Shown here: piece by piece, positions 16,898 to 28,199 of the stretch | How positions within the stretch are numbered: the first letter of the stretch is position 1 | Layout: every line of letters starts with the position of its first letter | Assembly: GCF_023184515.1 (NCBI RefSeq) | Contig: NZ_JAAHBP010000001.1 | Location: forward strand, 1,116,001 to 1,180,000 | Reading direction: 5' to 3' | Source of the DNA: Streptomyces sp. D2-8 | Lineage (GTDB): Bacteria > Actinomycetota > Actinomycetes > Streptomycetales > Streptomycetaceae | Length of the DNA: 64,000 bases | The notes under the pieces: model-generated | Database searches by the model: none | What the model was told of the DNA's origin: nothing | The model's input: the letters and a program-made list of their open reading frames with translations, nothing else | Program-made: the position numbers and the translations under genes

Positions 16898-18142
16898 CTA
16901 CTGCAGGTCGGCGGTGCCGGTCTCCACGTCCTTCCAGGCACCCTTCTCGACCTGGTAGACCGTCAGCTGCTTGTTGGTGGTGTCGCCGTACTCGTCGAAG
17001 GAGATCTTGCCGGTGAGGCCTTCGAAGTCGGACTTCTGGACACCGTCGACGACCTTGGAGCGCAGGTCGTTGATGTCGGTGGGCACCTTGCCGCCGTTGG
17101 CGTCGGCGGCGGCCTTGACGGCCTTGATGATGGCGGTGGTGGCGTCGTAGGCGTAGGCGCCGTAGGCGCCGTAGTCGCCCTTGTAACCCTTGTCCTTGTA
17201 CGTCTGGATGAACGTCTTGGCCGCGGGCAGGGTGTCGGCGGGGACGCCGATGGCGGTGGCGAGGTCGCCCTCGGCGGACTTGCCTGCGGCCTCGATGTAG
17301 GTGGAGGCGAACATGCCGTCGCCGCCGAACAGCGGGATCTTGACGCCGGCGTCCTTGAGCTGCTTGGTGATCAGCGCGGACTCGTCGTACTGGCCGCCGT
17401 AGTAGACCAGGTCGGCACCGGAGTTCTTGATCTTGGTGGCGAGGGAGCCGAAGTCCTTGTCGCCGGTGTTGACGTGGTCGGTTGCGACGACCTTGCCGCC
17501 GAGCTTCTTGTACTGCTCGACGAAGATCTTCGCGAGGCCGGCGCCGTAGGTCTGCTTGTCGTCGACGACGAAGGCCTTCTTCTTCTTGAGGCCGTTGTAC
17601 GCGTAGCCGGCGGCGAAGCTGCCCTGCAGTTCGTCTGTGGTGGCGGTGCGGAAGTACGTCTTGTAGGGACGCTTCTTGTCCGTCTGCCAGTTCTTGCCCT
17701 GGGTCAGCTCGGGGTTGGTGTTCGCGGGGGAGATCTGGACCATGTTGGCCGAGGCGAACACCTGCTGCATCGTCTGGGCGACGCCGGAGTTCAGCGGGCC
17801 GACGGCGCCGACGGCGGTCTTGTCGCCGGTGAGGCTGGTCGCGTTGGACTGGCCGGTGGCGGGCTGCGCCTTGTCGTCCAGGGCCTTGAGCTTGAACTTC
17901 ACGCCCGGGACCCAGTTGTTCTTGTTGGCGTCGTCGATGGCGATCTGGGCGCCGTACTGGATGCCGAGGCCGGTGGTGGAGTTCTCACCGGAGAGGGGGG
18001 CGTCCACGCCGATCGTCAGCGTGGTGCCGCTCCCGCCGTCTCCGCCCTTGTCACCGCTGTCGTCTCGGGAGCCGCAGGCGGTGAGAGTCAGAGCTCCGGT
18101 CGTGAGAACGGAGGTAAGAATCACCAAGGAACGCTGTCGCAC
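16898..18142 (-). CDS. livK: Branched-chain amino-acid ABC transporter substrate-binding lipoprotein LivK
   Basis: 414 aa from GTG 18142, chosen because AAAGGA lies seven bases before; a GTG at 18157 would add five residues. Lipoprotein signal: MRQRS, hydrophobic stretch, lipobox LTAC, then a Gly/Ser/Asp-rich linker. The body is a type I periplasmic-binding fold (TLTIGVDAPLSGENSTTG...). Anchored outside the cell, it captures branched-chain amino acids for LivHMGF. First gene of the operon. Confidence 0.95.
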   Translation of the reverse strand: MRQRSLVILTSVLTTGALTLTACGSRDDSGDKGGDGGSGTTLTIGVDAPLSGENSTTGLGIQYGAQIAIDDANKNNWVPGVKFKLKALDDKAQPATGQSNATSLTGDKTAVGAVGPLNSGVAQTMQQVFASANMVQISPANTNPELTQGKNWQTDKKRPYKTYFRTATTDELQGSFAAGYAYNGLKKKKAFVVDDKQTYGAGLAKIFVEQYKKLGGKVVATDHVNTGDKDFGSLATKIKNSGADLVYYGGQYDESALITKQLKDAGVKIPLFGGDGMFASTYIEAAGKSAEGDLATAIGVPADTLPAAKTFIQTYKDKGYKGDYGAYGAYAYDATTAIIKAVKAAADANGGKVPTDINDLRSKVVDGVQKSDFEGLTGKISFDEYGDTTNKQLTVYQVEKGAWKDVETGTADLQ

Positions 18143-18247
18143 AATCAGTCCTTTCACAGGCAGGCCCCGCCCTGGTCGGGGGGTGAGTGCCGCGCTGGTA
18201 CCGAACTCCCGATGGAGCGGTGACTGGCCGTGACTCTAAGCCCGGTT

Positions 18248-18780
18248 TTAGGGCAGGGGCAGCGGCGCGGGCTCGCTTGTGACTTTCTTGTTATGACGGG
18301 GTGGAGGCCTGGTCTCGGCGGGGAACCCTCTCGACGGGTTTGGTGGACTTTCGTCGCGGTCCGCATTCTGAGAACCCGCACTTCCGGTTGGCCGTGGCTG
18401 AGGTCGTGCGGTGCTCGGGCCGCAGGCGGCCTTAAAGAGATCGGAAAGGTTCCGGGCGTAGGTGCGGCCGAAGATGAAACTGTGGTGTTGTATTGCGCGC
18501 GCGTTACGGAGCGTTACGTCGAGAAATGGATGGTCGGCGTCCGGGGGAAGTGCCGGGCAATCGGAAACGGCGATTTCCACGGTGATGCCGCGGGGTGTGC
18601 CGGCCGGCGCGGTGAAGGCCGGGCCGGGGAGGGGCGGGCGGTGAGTCCGGCGTGGGAGGTGCCGATGACCTTCAGGGTGACGGCGGGGCCGCGGCCGACG
18701 GTCACGGTGAACCGGAACCTGCCTGCTTTTCCAGGGGAGTTGAGGGGTTCGGCGAGGCCGAGGTGGCGCCCGGGCGGTGA
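18248..18780 (-). pseudogene. Remnant of an unrecognised protein gene (frameshifted C-terminal part)
   Basis: On the minus strand a protein-like text starts near 18780 (LAEPLNSPGKAGRFRFTVTV, then GRGPAVTLKVIGTSHAGLTA) and, after a frame change near 18620, continues as FTAPAGTPRGITVEIAVSDC, DHPFLDVTLRNARAIQHHSF and FGRTYARNLSDLFKAACG. The two parts join if one copy of the tandem GGCCGGGCCG (18618-18627) is removed, so a 5-base duplication probably broke the gene. No convincing start or N-terminus is found upstream. Alternative: a small intact gene of 110 aa from GTG 18580. Function unknown. Confidence 0.45.
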
Positions 18781-18790
18781 CGTTGGCGGG

Positions 18791-19128
18791 CCAGGGTCAG
18801 GGCCGGGGCGCGGGGGCGGGTGCCGGCTCGTGCGGCCGGGGGTGCCGGTCGGGGGTGAGGGTTTGGGGGAGTGCGGTGCCGATGACGTTCCGAACTCTGT
18901 TCCCTCTCCGTCGAGTTGGCCGGTTCGACGGGGCCGGTGCCGCTCATGGCCGCAGCCTCATGGGGCAACGGAAGGGGAGGGGGTCGGGGCGGGGAAGGCG
19001 GACGGTGTCCCGCCGCTTCGCGGGGTGCGCGATGCGGCGGGACAGTCGGCAACACCGGTGCGGCCGGTGGCCGCCGCTGGGGGTTGCGGGAGTGCGGGTT
19101 ACGCCGGCAGGGGTGACGCCGGTACGGG
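18791..19128. other. Stretch without a supported gene
   Basis: No convincing coding sequence in any frame. A second occurrence of GTGCCGATGAC with TTC following (18874 area) repeats the motif at 18659, hinting at an old duplication in the neighbouring remnant. At 19094-19136 three degenerate 15-base units (GGGTTACGCCGGCAG-like) occur just after the protease stop codon. Otherwise GC-rich sequence only. Confidence 0.4.
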
Positions 19129-20001
19129 TTACGGCAGCTTCACGAACGGCGAGAGGAAGGCGCGGGCGCCGGGGGTGTCCAGGCGGTAGGTCACGTTGGT
19201 CGCGTAGCAGGGGGTGTCGCCGGTGATGGTGGTGGCGGCGAGGATGCTCCGGCCGCCGATCACGGCGAAGTTGGGGCCGCCCGAGTCGCCGTAGCAGGCT
19301 CCTCCGTTGCCCTGCGGCGCGGTCATCGCGAGCCGGGCCCAGGAGTCGTTGAGGGCGTTGAAGGTGACGGGTGCCTTCATCCGGACACCGCCGCCGGGGT
19401 GGGTCTGGCCGCCGGGACCGTTGACGGCCTCCTGGGTGCCGTATCCGGCGACGAGCCATTCGGTGGCGCTCAGGCGCTGCGGGCCGAGTCTGCCGAGCTG
19501 GCCGGCGGTGGGAAGGGTGGCCGGAGTGAAGCTCCAGCGGGCCTTCACCTCGGCGGCGGGCAGCTGGATCACCGCGATGTCGTGGGTGTCGGAGGCGGGC
19601 CCCGGGTAGCCGGGGTGAGTGTGGGCGGTGCCCCGGACGGCGACGGCGGCGGCCTGCGCGGCCGGGTCGCCCGGGTACTTCTTCGCCGCCGCGTCGAGCC
19701 CGGACTGCACGTCCTGGTCGAGGGAGACGTGGAACCGCACGTTGTCGGGCCAGTCCGAGGTGCAGTGCGCGGCGGTCAGGAAGGTGTCCGCGTCGATCAT
19801 GGTGCCGGTGCAGACCCAGTCGGCCCGGTCGGGGGTCGCGGGGGCGCCGTCGTCGTCCCAGGTGGCCACGAGCGCGCCGACCTCGGTGCGTTCGGGGGCG
19901 GGGGTGGCGTTGTAGGAGTTGATGGCGGAGGACGGCAGCGCGGTGGCGAGCACGGTGGCACAGGCCGCGGCGGTGGCGGCGAAGGCGCGTACGGAGGTCA
20001 A
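19129..20001 (-). CDS. Secreted trypsin-like serine protease (S1 family)
   Basis: 290 aa from TTG 20001 (AGAAGG upstream); no better start exists close by. Signal peptide: TSVRAFAATAAACATVLATA ending near ALPSSA, so it is exported. The chymotrypsin-fold triad is visible: His in FLTAAHC, Asp in THDIAVIQL, Ser in GDSGGP, with a cysteine pair around the His. Degrades extracellular protein or processes other exported proteins. Monocistronic in appearance. Confidence 0.88.
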   Translation of the reverse strand: MTSVRAFAATAAACATVLATALPSSAINSYNATPAPERTEVGALVATWDDDGAPATPDRADWVCTGTMIDADTFLTAAHCTSDWPDNVRFHVSLDQDVQSGLDAAAKKYPGDPAAQAAAVAVRGTAHTHPGYPGPASDTHDIAVIQLPAAEVKARWSFTPATLPTAGQLGRLGPQRLSATEWLVAGYGTQEAVNGPGGQTHPGGGVRMKAPVTFNALNDSWARLAMTAPQGNGGACYGDSGGPNFAVIGGRSILAATTITGDTPCYATNVTYRLDTPGARAFLSPFVKLP

Positions 20002-20120
20002 GAGAAACCCTTCTGAGGGTGGGACGGGTCTTCTCCTGTGGGGGTGGAGCGCCAGTGAAGTGCCCGCGGGGCGGTCGCGACAAGAGCGCGCCCGCCCCTC
20101 CAGGGTTTTCCCTCTGTCGG

Positions 20121-20609
20121 TCAGCTCGCGGCGCGGATGAGTTCCTCGTCGCCCGGCTTCACGTCGCGCAGGAGACAGGTCAGCCGGGCCGTGCACACCC
20201 TTTTGTCGTTTTCGTCCGAGATGACGATTTCGTACGTGGCGGTCGACCGGCCCCGGTGCACGGGCGTGGCCACACCGGTGACCAGCCCGGAGCGCACCCC
20301 GCGGTGGTGGGTGCAGTTCAGGTCGACGCCCACGGCGATCTTGGAGCTGCCGCCGTGCAGCATCGACCCGATCGAGCCGAGTGTCTCGGCCAGGACCGCG
20401 GAGGCCCCGCCGTGCAGCAGTCCGTAGGGCTGGGTGTTGCCCTCCACCGGCATCGTCCCGACGACCCGGTCCGCCGACGCCTCGGAGATCTGGACGCCCA
20501 TCCGGGTCCCGAGGTGGCCCGCGGAGAACAGGGCCAGGAGGTCCACGCCGAGCGCGGCGTACTCGTCGATGACCTCTTGCGGGAACTTCACATGCTGCTG
20601 CTCACCCAT
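20121..20609 (-). CDS. PaaI-family hotdog thioesterase
   Basis: 162 aa, ATG 20609. Hotdog fold with the PaaI signature: GTMPVEGNTQPYGLLHGGASAVLAET (catalytic Asp replaced region plus HGG) and VGVDLNCTHHRGVRSG. Hydrolyses acyl-CoA or aryl-CoA esters in the cytoplasm. Lies 56 bases downstream of the FdhF-like gene on the same strand; a TetR-type palindrome sits in that gap, so it may have its own regulated promoter. Confidence 0.85.
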   Translation of the reverse strand: MGEQQHVKFPQEVIDEYAALGVDLLALFSAGHLGTRMGVQISEASADRVVGTMPVEGNTQPYGLLHGGASAVLAETLGSIGSMLHGGSSKIAVGVDLNCTHHRGVRSGLVTGVATPVHRGRSTATYEIVISDENDKRVCTARLTCLLRDVKPGDEELIRAAS

Positions 20610-20652
20610 CGGGCCCGGCTCCGTTCGTCCTCGTCACTCGGCTGCCTGTGTC

Positions 20653-20665
20653 ACTGAGCGAACGC

Positions 20666-20670
<5 letters not shown>
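20653..20670. promoter_or_regulatory. TetR-type operator palindrome upstream of the thioesterase
   Basis: ACTGAGCG-AA-CGCTCAGT is a perfect inverted repeat 44 bases before the thioesterase start, partly inside the end of the FdhF-like gene. TGAGCGNNCGCTCA-like sites are bound by TetR-family repressors in actinobacteria. No TetR gene is in the window, so control would be in trans. Confidence 0.55.
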
Positions 20671-22957
<2,287 letters not shown>

Positions 22958-23148
22958 CGCACACTCCTCTTCGACTGCGCTGTGAGGTAGGTCTCCGATC
23001 CTCGCACGCGGTGGTGACAGCGGGTGAGGGCGGGCCGGGGGAGGCCGCTACGGCACGGGGACGAGCGGTGCCCCGGCGAGGGGGCGCCCGGTCCCGGCGT
23101 CCGCGGGGCCGGGACCGACTGTCAGTGGGGCGTGGCAGGATCGGGGGC

Positions 23149-25875
23149 GTGGCAGAGACAGCATCGAAGACGACCGACAAGACCTCCGGCGGCAGCCGGC
23201 CGCGACTGATGCTCATGGACGGGCACTCGCTGGCCTACCGCGCGTTCTTCGCGCTGCCCGCGGAGAACTTCACCACCGCGACGGGCCAGCCGACGAACGC
23301 GATCTACGGCTTCGCGTCGATGCTGGCCAACACGCTGCGCGACGAGGCGCCCACGCACTTCGCGGTCGCCTTCGACGTCTCCCGCAAGACCTGGCGGTCC
23401 CAGGAGTTCACGGAGTACAAGGCGAACCGCTCCAAGACCCCGGACGAGTTCAAGGGCCAGGTCGAGCTGATCGGCGAGCTCCTCGACGCGATGGGCGCCG
23501 TCCGCTTCGCGGTGGACGGGTTCGAGGCGGACGACGTCATCGCCACCCTCGCCACCCAGGCCGAGGCCGAGGGCTTCGAGGTGCTGATCGTCACCGGTGA
23601 CCGGGACTCCTTCCAGCTGGTCAGCGAGCACACGACCGTGCTGTACCCGACCAAGGGCGTCTCCGAGCTGACCCGCTTCACCCCGGAGAAGGTATTCGAG
23701 AAGTACGGGTTGACGCCCGCGCAGTACCCCGACTTCGCGGCTCTGCGCGGCGACCCCTCCGACAACCTCCCCGGCATCCCCGGCGTCGGCGAGAAGACCG
23801 CCGCGAAGTGGATCAACCAGTTCGGCTCCTTCGCCGAGCTCGTCGAGCGCGTCGAGGAGGTCAAGGGCAAGGCCGGCCAGAACCTCCGCGACCACCTGGA
23901 ATCCGTCAAGCTCAACCGCCGGCTCACCGAGCTGGAGCGCCGGGTCGAGCTCCCCAAGGGCGTCACCGACCTGGAGCGCGCGGCCTACGACCGCAAGGCC
24001 GTCGCGATGGTCCTGGACACCCTGGAGATCCGCAACCCCTCGCTGCGCGAGCGGCTCTTCGCTGTGGACCCCGGCGCCGAGGAGGCCGAGACCACCCCGG
24101 TCAGCACCGAGGGCGTGCAGCTGGACGGCACGGTGCTCGGCACCGGCGAGCTGCCCGCCTGGCTCACCGAGCACGGCACCCAGCCCCTCGGCATCGCCAC
24201 GGTCGACACCTGGGCACTCGGCACCGGCTCGGTCGCCGAGGTCGCCCTCGCCGCGCCCGGCGGCCCCGCCGCCTGGTTCGACCCCTCCCAGCTCGACGAG
24301 GCCGACGAGAGGGCCTTCGCGGCCTGGCTCGCCGACACCGGCCGGCCCAAGGTCTTCCACAACGCCAAGGGCGCCATGCGCGTCTTCGCCGAGCACGGCT
24401 GGAGCGTCGAGGGCGTGCGCATGGACACCGCGCTCGCCGCCTACCTGGTCAAGCCGGGCCGCCGCTCCTTCGACCTGGACGCGCTGTCCCTGGAGTACCT
24501 GCACCGCGAGCTGACCCCGGCCGCCGCGGCCGACGGCCAGCTCGCCTTCGGCGCGGACGACGGCGCCGAGGCCGAGGCCCTGATGATCCAGGCCCGGGCC
24601 GTCCTCGATCTGGGCCAGGCCTTCGAGAGCCGCCTGGCGGACGTCGGCGCCGCCGACCTGCTGCGCGACATGGAGCTGCCCACGTCCGCGCTGCTCGCCC
24701 GCATGGAGCGGCACGGCATCGCCGCGGACCGGCCCCACCTGGAGGCCATGGAGCAGATGTTCGCCGGTGCCGTCCAGCAGGCGGTCAAGGAAGCCCACGC
24801 GGCGGCCGGGCACGAGTTCAACCTGGGCTCGCCCAAACAGCTCCAGGAGGTCCTCTTCGGTGAGCTGGCCCTGCCCAAGACCAAGCGGACCAAGACCGGC
24901 TACACCACGGACGCCGACGCGCTGGCCTGGCTCGCCACGCAGACGGACAACGAGCTCCCGGTGATCATGCTCCGCCACCGCGAGCAGGCCAAGCTCCGCG
25001 TGACCGTCGAGGGCCTGATCAAGACGATCGCCGCGGACGGCCGGATCCACACCACCTTCAACCAGACCGTCGCCGCCACCGGCCGCCTGTCCTCCACGGA
25101 CCCCAACCTCCAGAACATCCCGGTCCGCACCGACGAGGGCCGCGCCATCCGCCGCGGCTTCGTCGTCGGCGAGGGCTTCGAGTCGCTGATGACGGCCGAC
25201 TACAGCCAGATCGAGCTGCGGGTCATGGCCCACCTCTCCGAGGACGAGGGCCTGATCGAGGCGTTCACCTCGGGCGAGGACCTGCACACCACGGCCGCCT
25301 CCCAGGTCTTCGCGGTCGAGCCGACCGCGGTCGACGCCGAGATGCGCCGCAAGATCAAGGCCATGTCGTACGGCCTGGCCTACGGACTGTCCGCCTTCGG
25401 CCTCTCCCAGCAGCTGAACATCGAGGCGGCGGAGGCCCGCGCCCTGATGGACGCGTACTTCGAGCGGTTCGGCGGCGTACGGGACTATCTGCGCCGGGCG
25501 GTCGACGAGGCCCGGGCGACGGGCTACACGGCGACGCTCTTCGGGCGCCGCCGCTACCTCCCCGACCTCAACAGTGACAACCGCCAGCGCCGCGAGGCCG
25601 CCGAGCGGATGGCCCTCAACGCGCCCATCCAGGGCACCGCGGCCGATATCGTCAAGATCGCCATGCTCAAGGTCGACGACGCCCTGAAGGACGCCGGCCT
25701 CGCCTCCCGCATGCTCCTCCAGGTCCACGACGAAATCGTGCTGGAGATCGCCCCCGGGGAGCGGGCCGCCGCCGAGGAACTGGTCCGCCGGGAGATGGCG
25801 AACGCCGTCCACCTCAGCGTCCCGCTGGGCGTCTCGGTGGGCGCGGGCCCGGACTGGGAGTCGGCGGCGCACTAG
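23149..25875 (+). CDS. polA: DNA polymerase I
   Basis: 908 aa from GTG 23149. The N-terminal 5'-3' exonuclease domain (LMLMDGHSLAYRAFF, about residues 20-310, with YKANRSKTPDEF and GDPSDNLPGIPGVG) is followed by a degenerate proofreading domain (about 335-520, lacking the usual acidic catalytic set as in other actinobacteria) and the polymerase domain with motif A (TADYSQIELRVMAHLSED), motif B (RRKIKAMSYGLAYGLSAFG) and motif C (LLQVHDEIVLE). Removes RNA primers and fills gaps in replication and repair. No Shine-Dalgarno is evident and CAGGAT lies 7 bases before the GTG, so the mRNA may be leaderless. Confidence 0.97.
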   Translation: MAETASKTTDKTSGGSRPRLMLMDGHSLAYRAFFALPAENFTTATGQPTNAIYGFASMLANTLRDEAPTHFAVAFDVSRKTWRSQEFTEYKANRSKTPDEFKGQVELIGELLDAMGAVRFAVDGFEADDVIATLATQAEAEGFEVLIVTGDRDSFQLVSEHTTVLYPTKGVSELTRFTPEKVFEKYGLTPAQYPDFAALRGDPSDNLPGIPGVGEKTAAKWINQFGSFAELVERVEEVKGKAGQNLRDHLESVKLNRRLTELERRVELPKGVTDLERAAYDRKAVAMVLDTLEIRNPSLRERLFAVDPGAEEAETTPVSTEGVQLDGTVLGTGELPAWLTEHGTQPLGIATVDTWALGTGSVAEVALAAPGGPAAWFDPSQLDEADERAFAAWLADTGRPKVFHNAKGAMRVFAEHGWSVEGVRMDTALAAYLVKPGRRSFDLDALSLEYLHRELTPAAAADGQLAFGADDGAEAEALMIQARAVLDLGQAFESRLADVGAADLLRDMELPTSALLARMERHGIAADRPHLEAMEQMFAGAVQQAVKEAHAAAGHEFNLGSPKQLQEVLFGELALPKTKRTKTGYTTDADALAWLATQTDNELPVIMLRHREQAKLRVTVEGLIKTIAADGRIHTTFNQTVAATGRLSSTDPNLQNIPVRTDEGRAIRRGFVVGEGFESLMTADYSQIELRVMAHLSEDEGLIEAFTSGEDLHTTAASQVFAVEPTAVDAEMRRKIKAMSYGLAYGLSAFGLSQQLNIEAAEARALMDAYFERFGGVRDYLRRAVDEARATGYTATLFGRRRYLPDLNSDNRQRREAAERMALNAPIQGTAADIVKIAMLKVDDALKDAGLASRMLLQVHDEIVLEIAPGERAAAEELVRREMANAVHLSVPLGVSVGAGPDWESAAH

Positions 25876-25929
25876 GCCGCAGCGCGGGTCGGCTGGGGCG
25901 AGGCCCGCCGCTTGGTGGGACTGGCTTGG

Positions 25930-26340
25930 GTGGGGAGGGTTTCGCCTCGGCCTGGGCGCTGGGGTCGCGGCCGGGCGAGGTGGAATCGGTCGAGTGGGGA
26001 AGGCCCACGGCAGCCAGGGTCCTGCCTCGGGCCGGGGCATGGGGGATCCGCGTCAGCCTGGGCGTCGGGACCCTGCCTCTGCCGGGGCACAGGGGTTCGG
26101 CGTCAGCCCGGGCCTGCCTCGGGCGGGCGGGGGCACCGGGGTTCCGCCTCAGCCCGGGCGCTGGCGTCCCGCTTCAGCCGGAACCGAGGTCTCGCCTCTG
26201 CCGGGGCACAGGGGTTCGGCGTCAGCCCGGGCCTGCCTCGGGCGGGCGGGGGCACCGGGGTTCCGCCTCAGCCCGGGCGCTGGCGCCCCGCTTCAGCCGG
26301 AACCGACGCCCCGCCTCAGCCAGGGGGCGACAGGGCCCCC
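25930..26340. repeat. Degenerate GC-rich minisatellite with a 113-base near-perfect direct repeat
   Basis: Between polA and the next gene, phrases such as CCTCAGCCCGGGCGCTGG and GCCTCTGCCGGGGCAC recur. The clearest unit is 26075-26187, repeated at 26194-26306 (period 119) with a single visible mismatch (GGCGTCC versus GGCGCCC). Each half again resembles a ~60-base unit. The 119-base period is not a multiple of three, so this is not a protein repeat. It fills the 550 bases after polA; no gene seen in it. Confidence 0.85.
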
Positions 26341-26435
26341 GGCCCCCCACCCGCCCCCGACCCCCGCAGAAAACCGTCACTCGCGTGGCCCCCGAGAATG
26401 CGCCCCCGCCTCCGACGGTCGCAAAGATGCGGGGC

Positions 26436-27083
26436 ATGGGTATACGCACGTTCCTCAGCCGCACGGCACCAGGCGGGGCACTGCCGCCGGTCCCGGCGTT
26501 CGAGGCCGCCGCGAGTACGGTTCGCATCCCCGTCACCTTCACCACGGCCCTGCGCCACGCGACGGCGGACCTCCGGCAGCACCTGTCCACCCGCGGACGG
26601 CGGCCCACCGGCTCCGCCGGCACCGGCGACCTGACCACCGCTCCTGCCCTCGCCGATATCGAGGCTCTGTCCGCCCTCATCGGCCGCACCGGCACCGATG
26701 CCCCGTCCGTCCTGACCGGCCTCGTCGGCACCGACGTCATGTCCGCTCTGACCGGCCTCGCCGACACCGACGCCCTGTCCGCCCTCATCGGCGCCGGCAC
26801 CCTGCCCACCGGGACCGACCCGCCCGCCGTCACCGGCCACGCACCCACCGAGGCCCGGCCCACCGGCACCCGGGGCAAATCCTCCCGCCCCTGGGCCCGG
26901 CTCGCCCGCGACTACCTGACCCTCGTCCTCACCCTGCTCCCACGCCCCCGCCCGGCGCACACGACCATCACCGTGTACATCACGACGACCGACAGTGCCC
27001 TCAGCGAGCGGCCGGGCGGCTCGGCTCCGTCTCGGCGGCAGGGGCAGGACCGGCGGGGACCGGAACCGGACGCCGCACCCTGA
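26436..27083 (+). CDS. Hypothetical Streptomyces protein with 12-residue repeats
   Basis: 215 aa from ATG 26436 (MGIRTFLSRT; ATG 26427 is an alternative). N-terminal part PVTFTTALRHATADLRQHLS and a C-terminal hydrophobic segment YLTLVLTLLPRPRPA followed by TTITVYITTTD look like a small conserved hypothetical. Between them are 12-residue repeats (LTGLVGTDVMSA, LTGLADTDALSA and variants), which seem to be an expansion. The 3' end overlaps the convergent DUF4184 gene by 83 bases, so the true stop or extent is uncertain. Function unknown. Confidence 0.55.
   Translation: MGIRTFLSRTAPGGALPPVPAFEAAASTVRIPVTFTTALRHATADLRQHLSTRGRRPTGSAGTGDLTTAPALADIEALSALIGRTGTDAPSVLTGLVGTDVMSALTGLADTDALSALIGAGTLPTGTDPPAVTGHAPTEARPTGTRGKSSRPWARLARDYLTLVLTLLPRPRPAHTTITVYITTTDSALSERPGGSAPSRRQGQDRRGPEPDAAP
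26655..26792 (+). repeat. In-frame 36-base tandem repeat
   Basis: Three 36-base units at 26682-26717, 26718-26753 and 26754-26789, preceded by a 27-base partial unit (26655-26681). Each begins GGC and ends CTGACC or CTCATC and encodes 12 residues of the type GLxxTDxxSALT. The period keeps the reading frame, so copy number could vary without breaking the protein. Confidence 0.8.
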
Positions 27084-27858
27084 CCCCCACGGCGTAGAGC
27101 AGCAGCGCCGGGACGAGTCCCGCGCCCGCGCCGAAGCACACCGTCGGAATGATCTCCCACGGCTTCGCGGCCGAGCCCCAGTACGCCCACCACCGCGACG
27201 CCCGCTGCACGGCCCCCACCAGTGCGAAACCGCAGATCACGGCAGCGGCCGCCCACCGGTCCCGTACCGCCAGCACGGGGACGTCCACCGGCTCGCGCAC
27301 GGGCGCCCGCCGCAGCGCGTGCGCCACGAACACGGCGATCACGACCGCGGCCACCGCCGAACCCCCGTACTGCAGGTACCAGTACAGCGGTGAGCCCGCC
27401 ACCTCCCGGCCCAGTACCGGAAACAGCCGCATGCCCCACCGGTCGAGATGCGTGAACGCGTCCCACACCACATGGGTCGACGCACCGAGCGCCGCGGACA
27501 GATACCACCGTGCCACCAGCGACGGCCGCACCCGCGCGCGTGGCGCCCCGCACCGCAGCAGGGCCGCCACCCGCCCCTGCCGGGCCCGCGGCAGCAACGC
27601 GACGAGCGGCTCACGCACCAGCAGCCACAACCCCACCAGCGCCCAGGCGATGAGCACATCGACCGTGAGCACCCCCGGGAACGCGTGCGTGACGTCACCG
27701 AACTCCATCGCCCCGGACAGCACACTCGCCGCGTAGTAGGTCATGTCGGGCGCGAAGGAACCCGCCACGAGCACGGCGGGTACCAGCGGACCCCGGCCGG
27801 TGCCGTCGGTGCGGACGGCGGGCAGCACGGCTGCCGCATGGCTCAGCGTGAACGGCAA
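27001..27858 (-). CDS. DUF4184 family membrane protein
   Basis: 285 aa from TTG 27858, chosen for GAGGAG eight bases upstream and because MPFTLSHAAAVLP is the family's usual N-terminus. Several membrane helices, with conserved polar positions PFTLSHA, GSFAPDMTYY, HVVWDAFTH and GSPLYWYLQYG. DUF4184 resembles the membrane-bound metal-dependent hydrolase (YdjM-like) fold, but no activity is established. Confidence 0.8.
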   Translation of the reverse strand: MPFTLSHAAAVLPAVRTDGTGRGPLVPAVLVAGSFAPDMTYYAASVLSGAMEFGDVTHAFPGVLTVDVLIAWALVGLWLLVREPLVALLPRARQGRVAALLRCGAPRARVRPSLVARWYLSAALGASTHVVWDAFTHLDRWGMRLFPVLGREVAGSPLYWYLQYGGSAVAAVVIAVFVAHALRRAPVREPVDVPVLAVRDRWAAAAVICGFALVGAVQRASRWWAYWGSAAKPWEIIPTVCFGAGAGLVPALLLYAVGVRVRRPVPVPAGPAPAAETEPSRPAAR

Positions 27859-28092
27859 CTCGGCTCCTCGCGACGGTCGTTGCACCAGGCCGGGGTGCCC
27901 GGCGGTGAGTGGCCCAGTATGCAAGATCCCGCCATGGCGACGACGTCACGAGCGCACAAGACCAACTGGTGAAAAGCGGTCACGAACGGGTGCCCGAGCA
28001 AAGGAAGTTGCCGTAGGGTCGCCAGAGTCGCCGCGCGGGGAGCGCGTCGGCCACGTGAACGCGGTGAAGAACAGGGCACGCAAGAGAACAGA

Positions 28093-28181
28093 GTTGTGAC
28101 CGTCGGAGGGCAACCCCTCGGGCGGTTGGATCGTCACAACAGGGCGAACACTGCAGACGTAGACCGGACGCTCGGGCGTCC
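28093..28181 (+). promoter_or_regulatory. Structured 5' leader of the transglycosylase gene
   Basis: Outer arms GTTGTGAC (28093-28100) and GTCACAAC (28133-28140) enclose an inner GAGGG-CAAC-CCCTC hairpin. A second hairpin GGACGC-TCGG-GCGTCC (28166-28181) ends just before the GGGAGGGG ribosome site. Two stacked hairpins next to the ribosome site suggest RNA-level control. I could not match it to the ydaO/c-di-AMP riboswitch that precedes many Streptomyces cell-wall hydrolases. Confidence 0.45.
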
Positions 28182-28199
28182 ACGGGAGGGGTTCACTCT

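Noticed and set aside
25926..26435. N-terminal extension of the 26.4-kb hypothetical through the minisatellite
   Set aside because: The repeat period is not a multiple of three and the extended frame has no ribosome site or domain.
28000..28199. c-di-AMP (ydaO) riboswitch before the transglycosylase
   Set aside because: The conserved core sequences I would expect are not seen; kept only as an unclassified structured leader.
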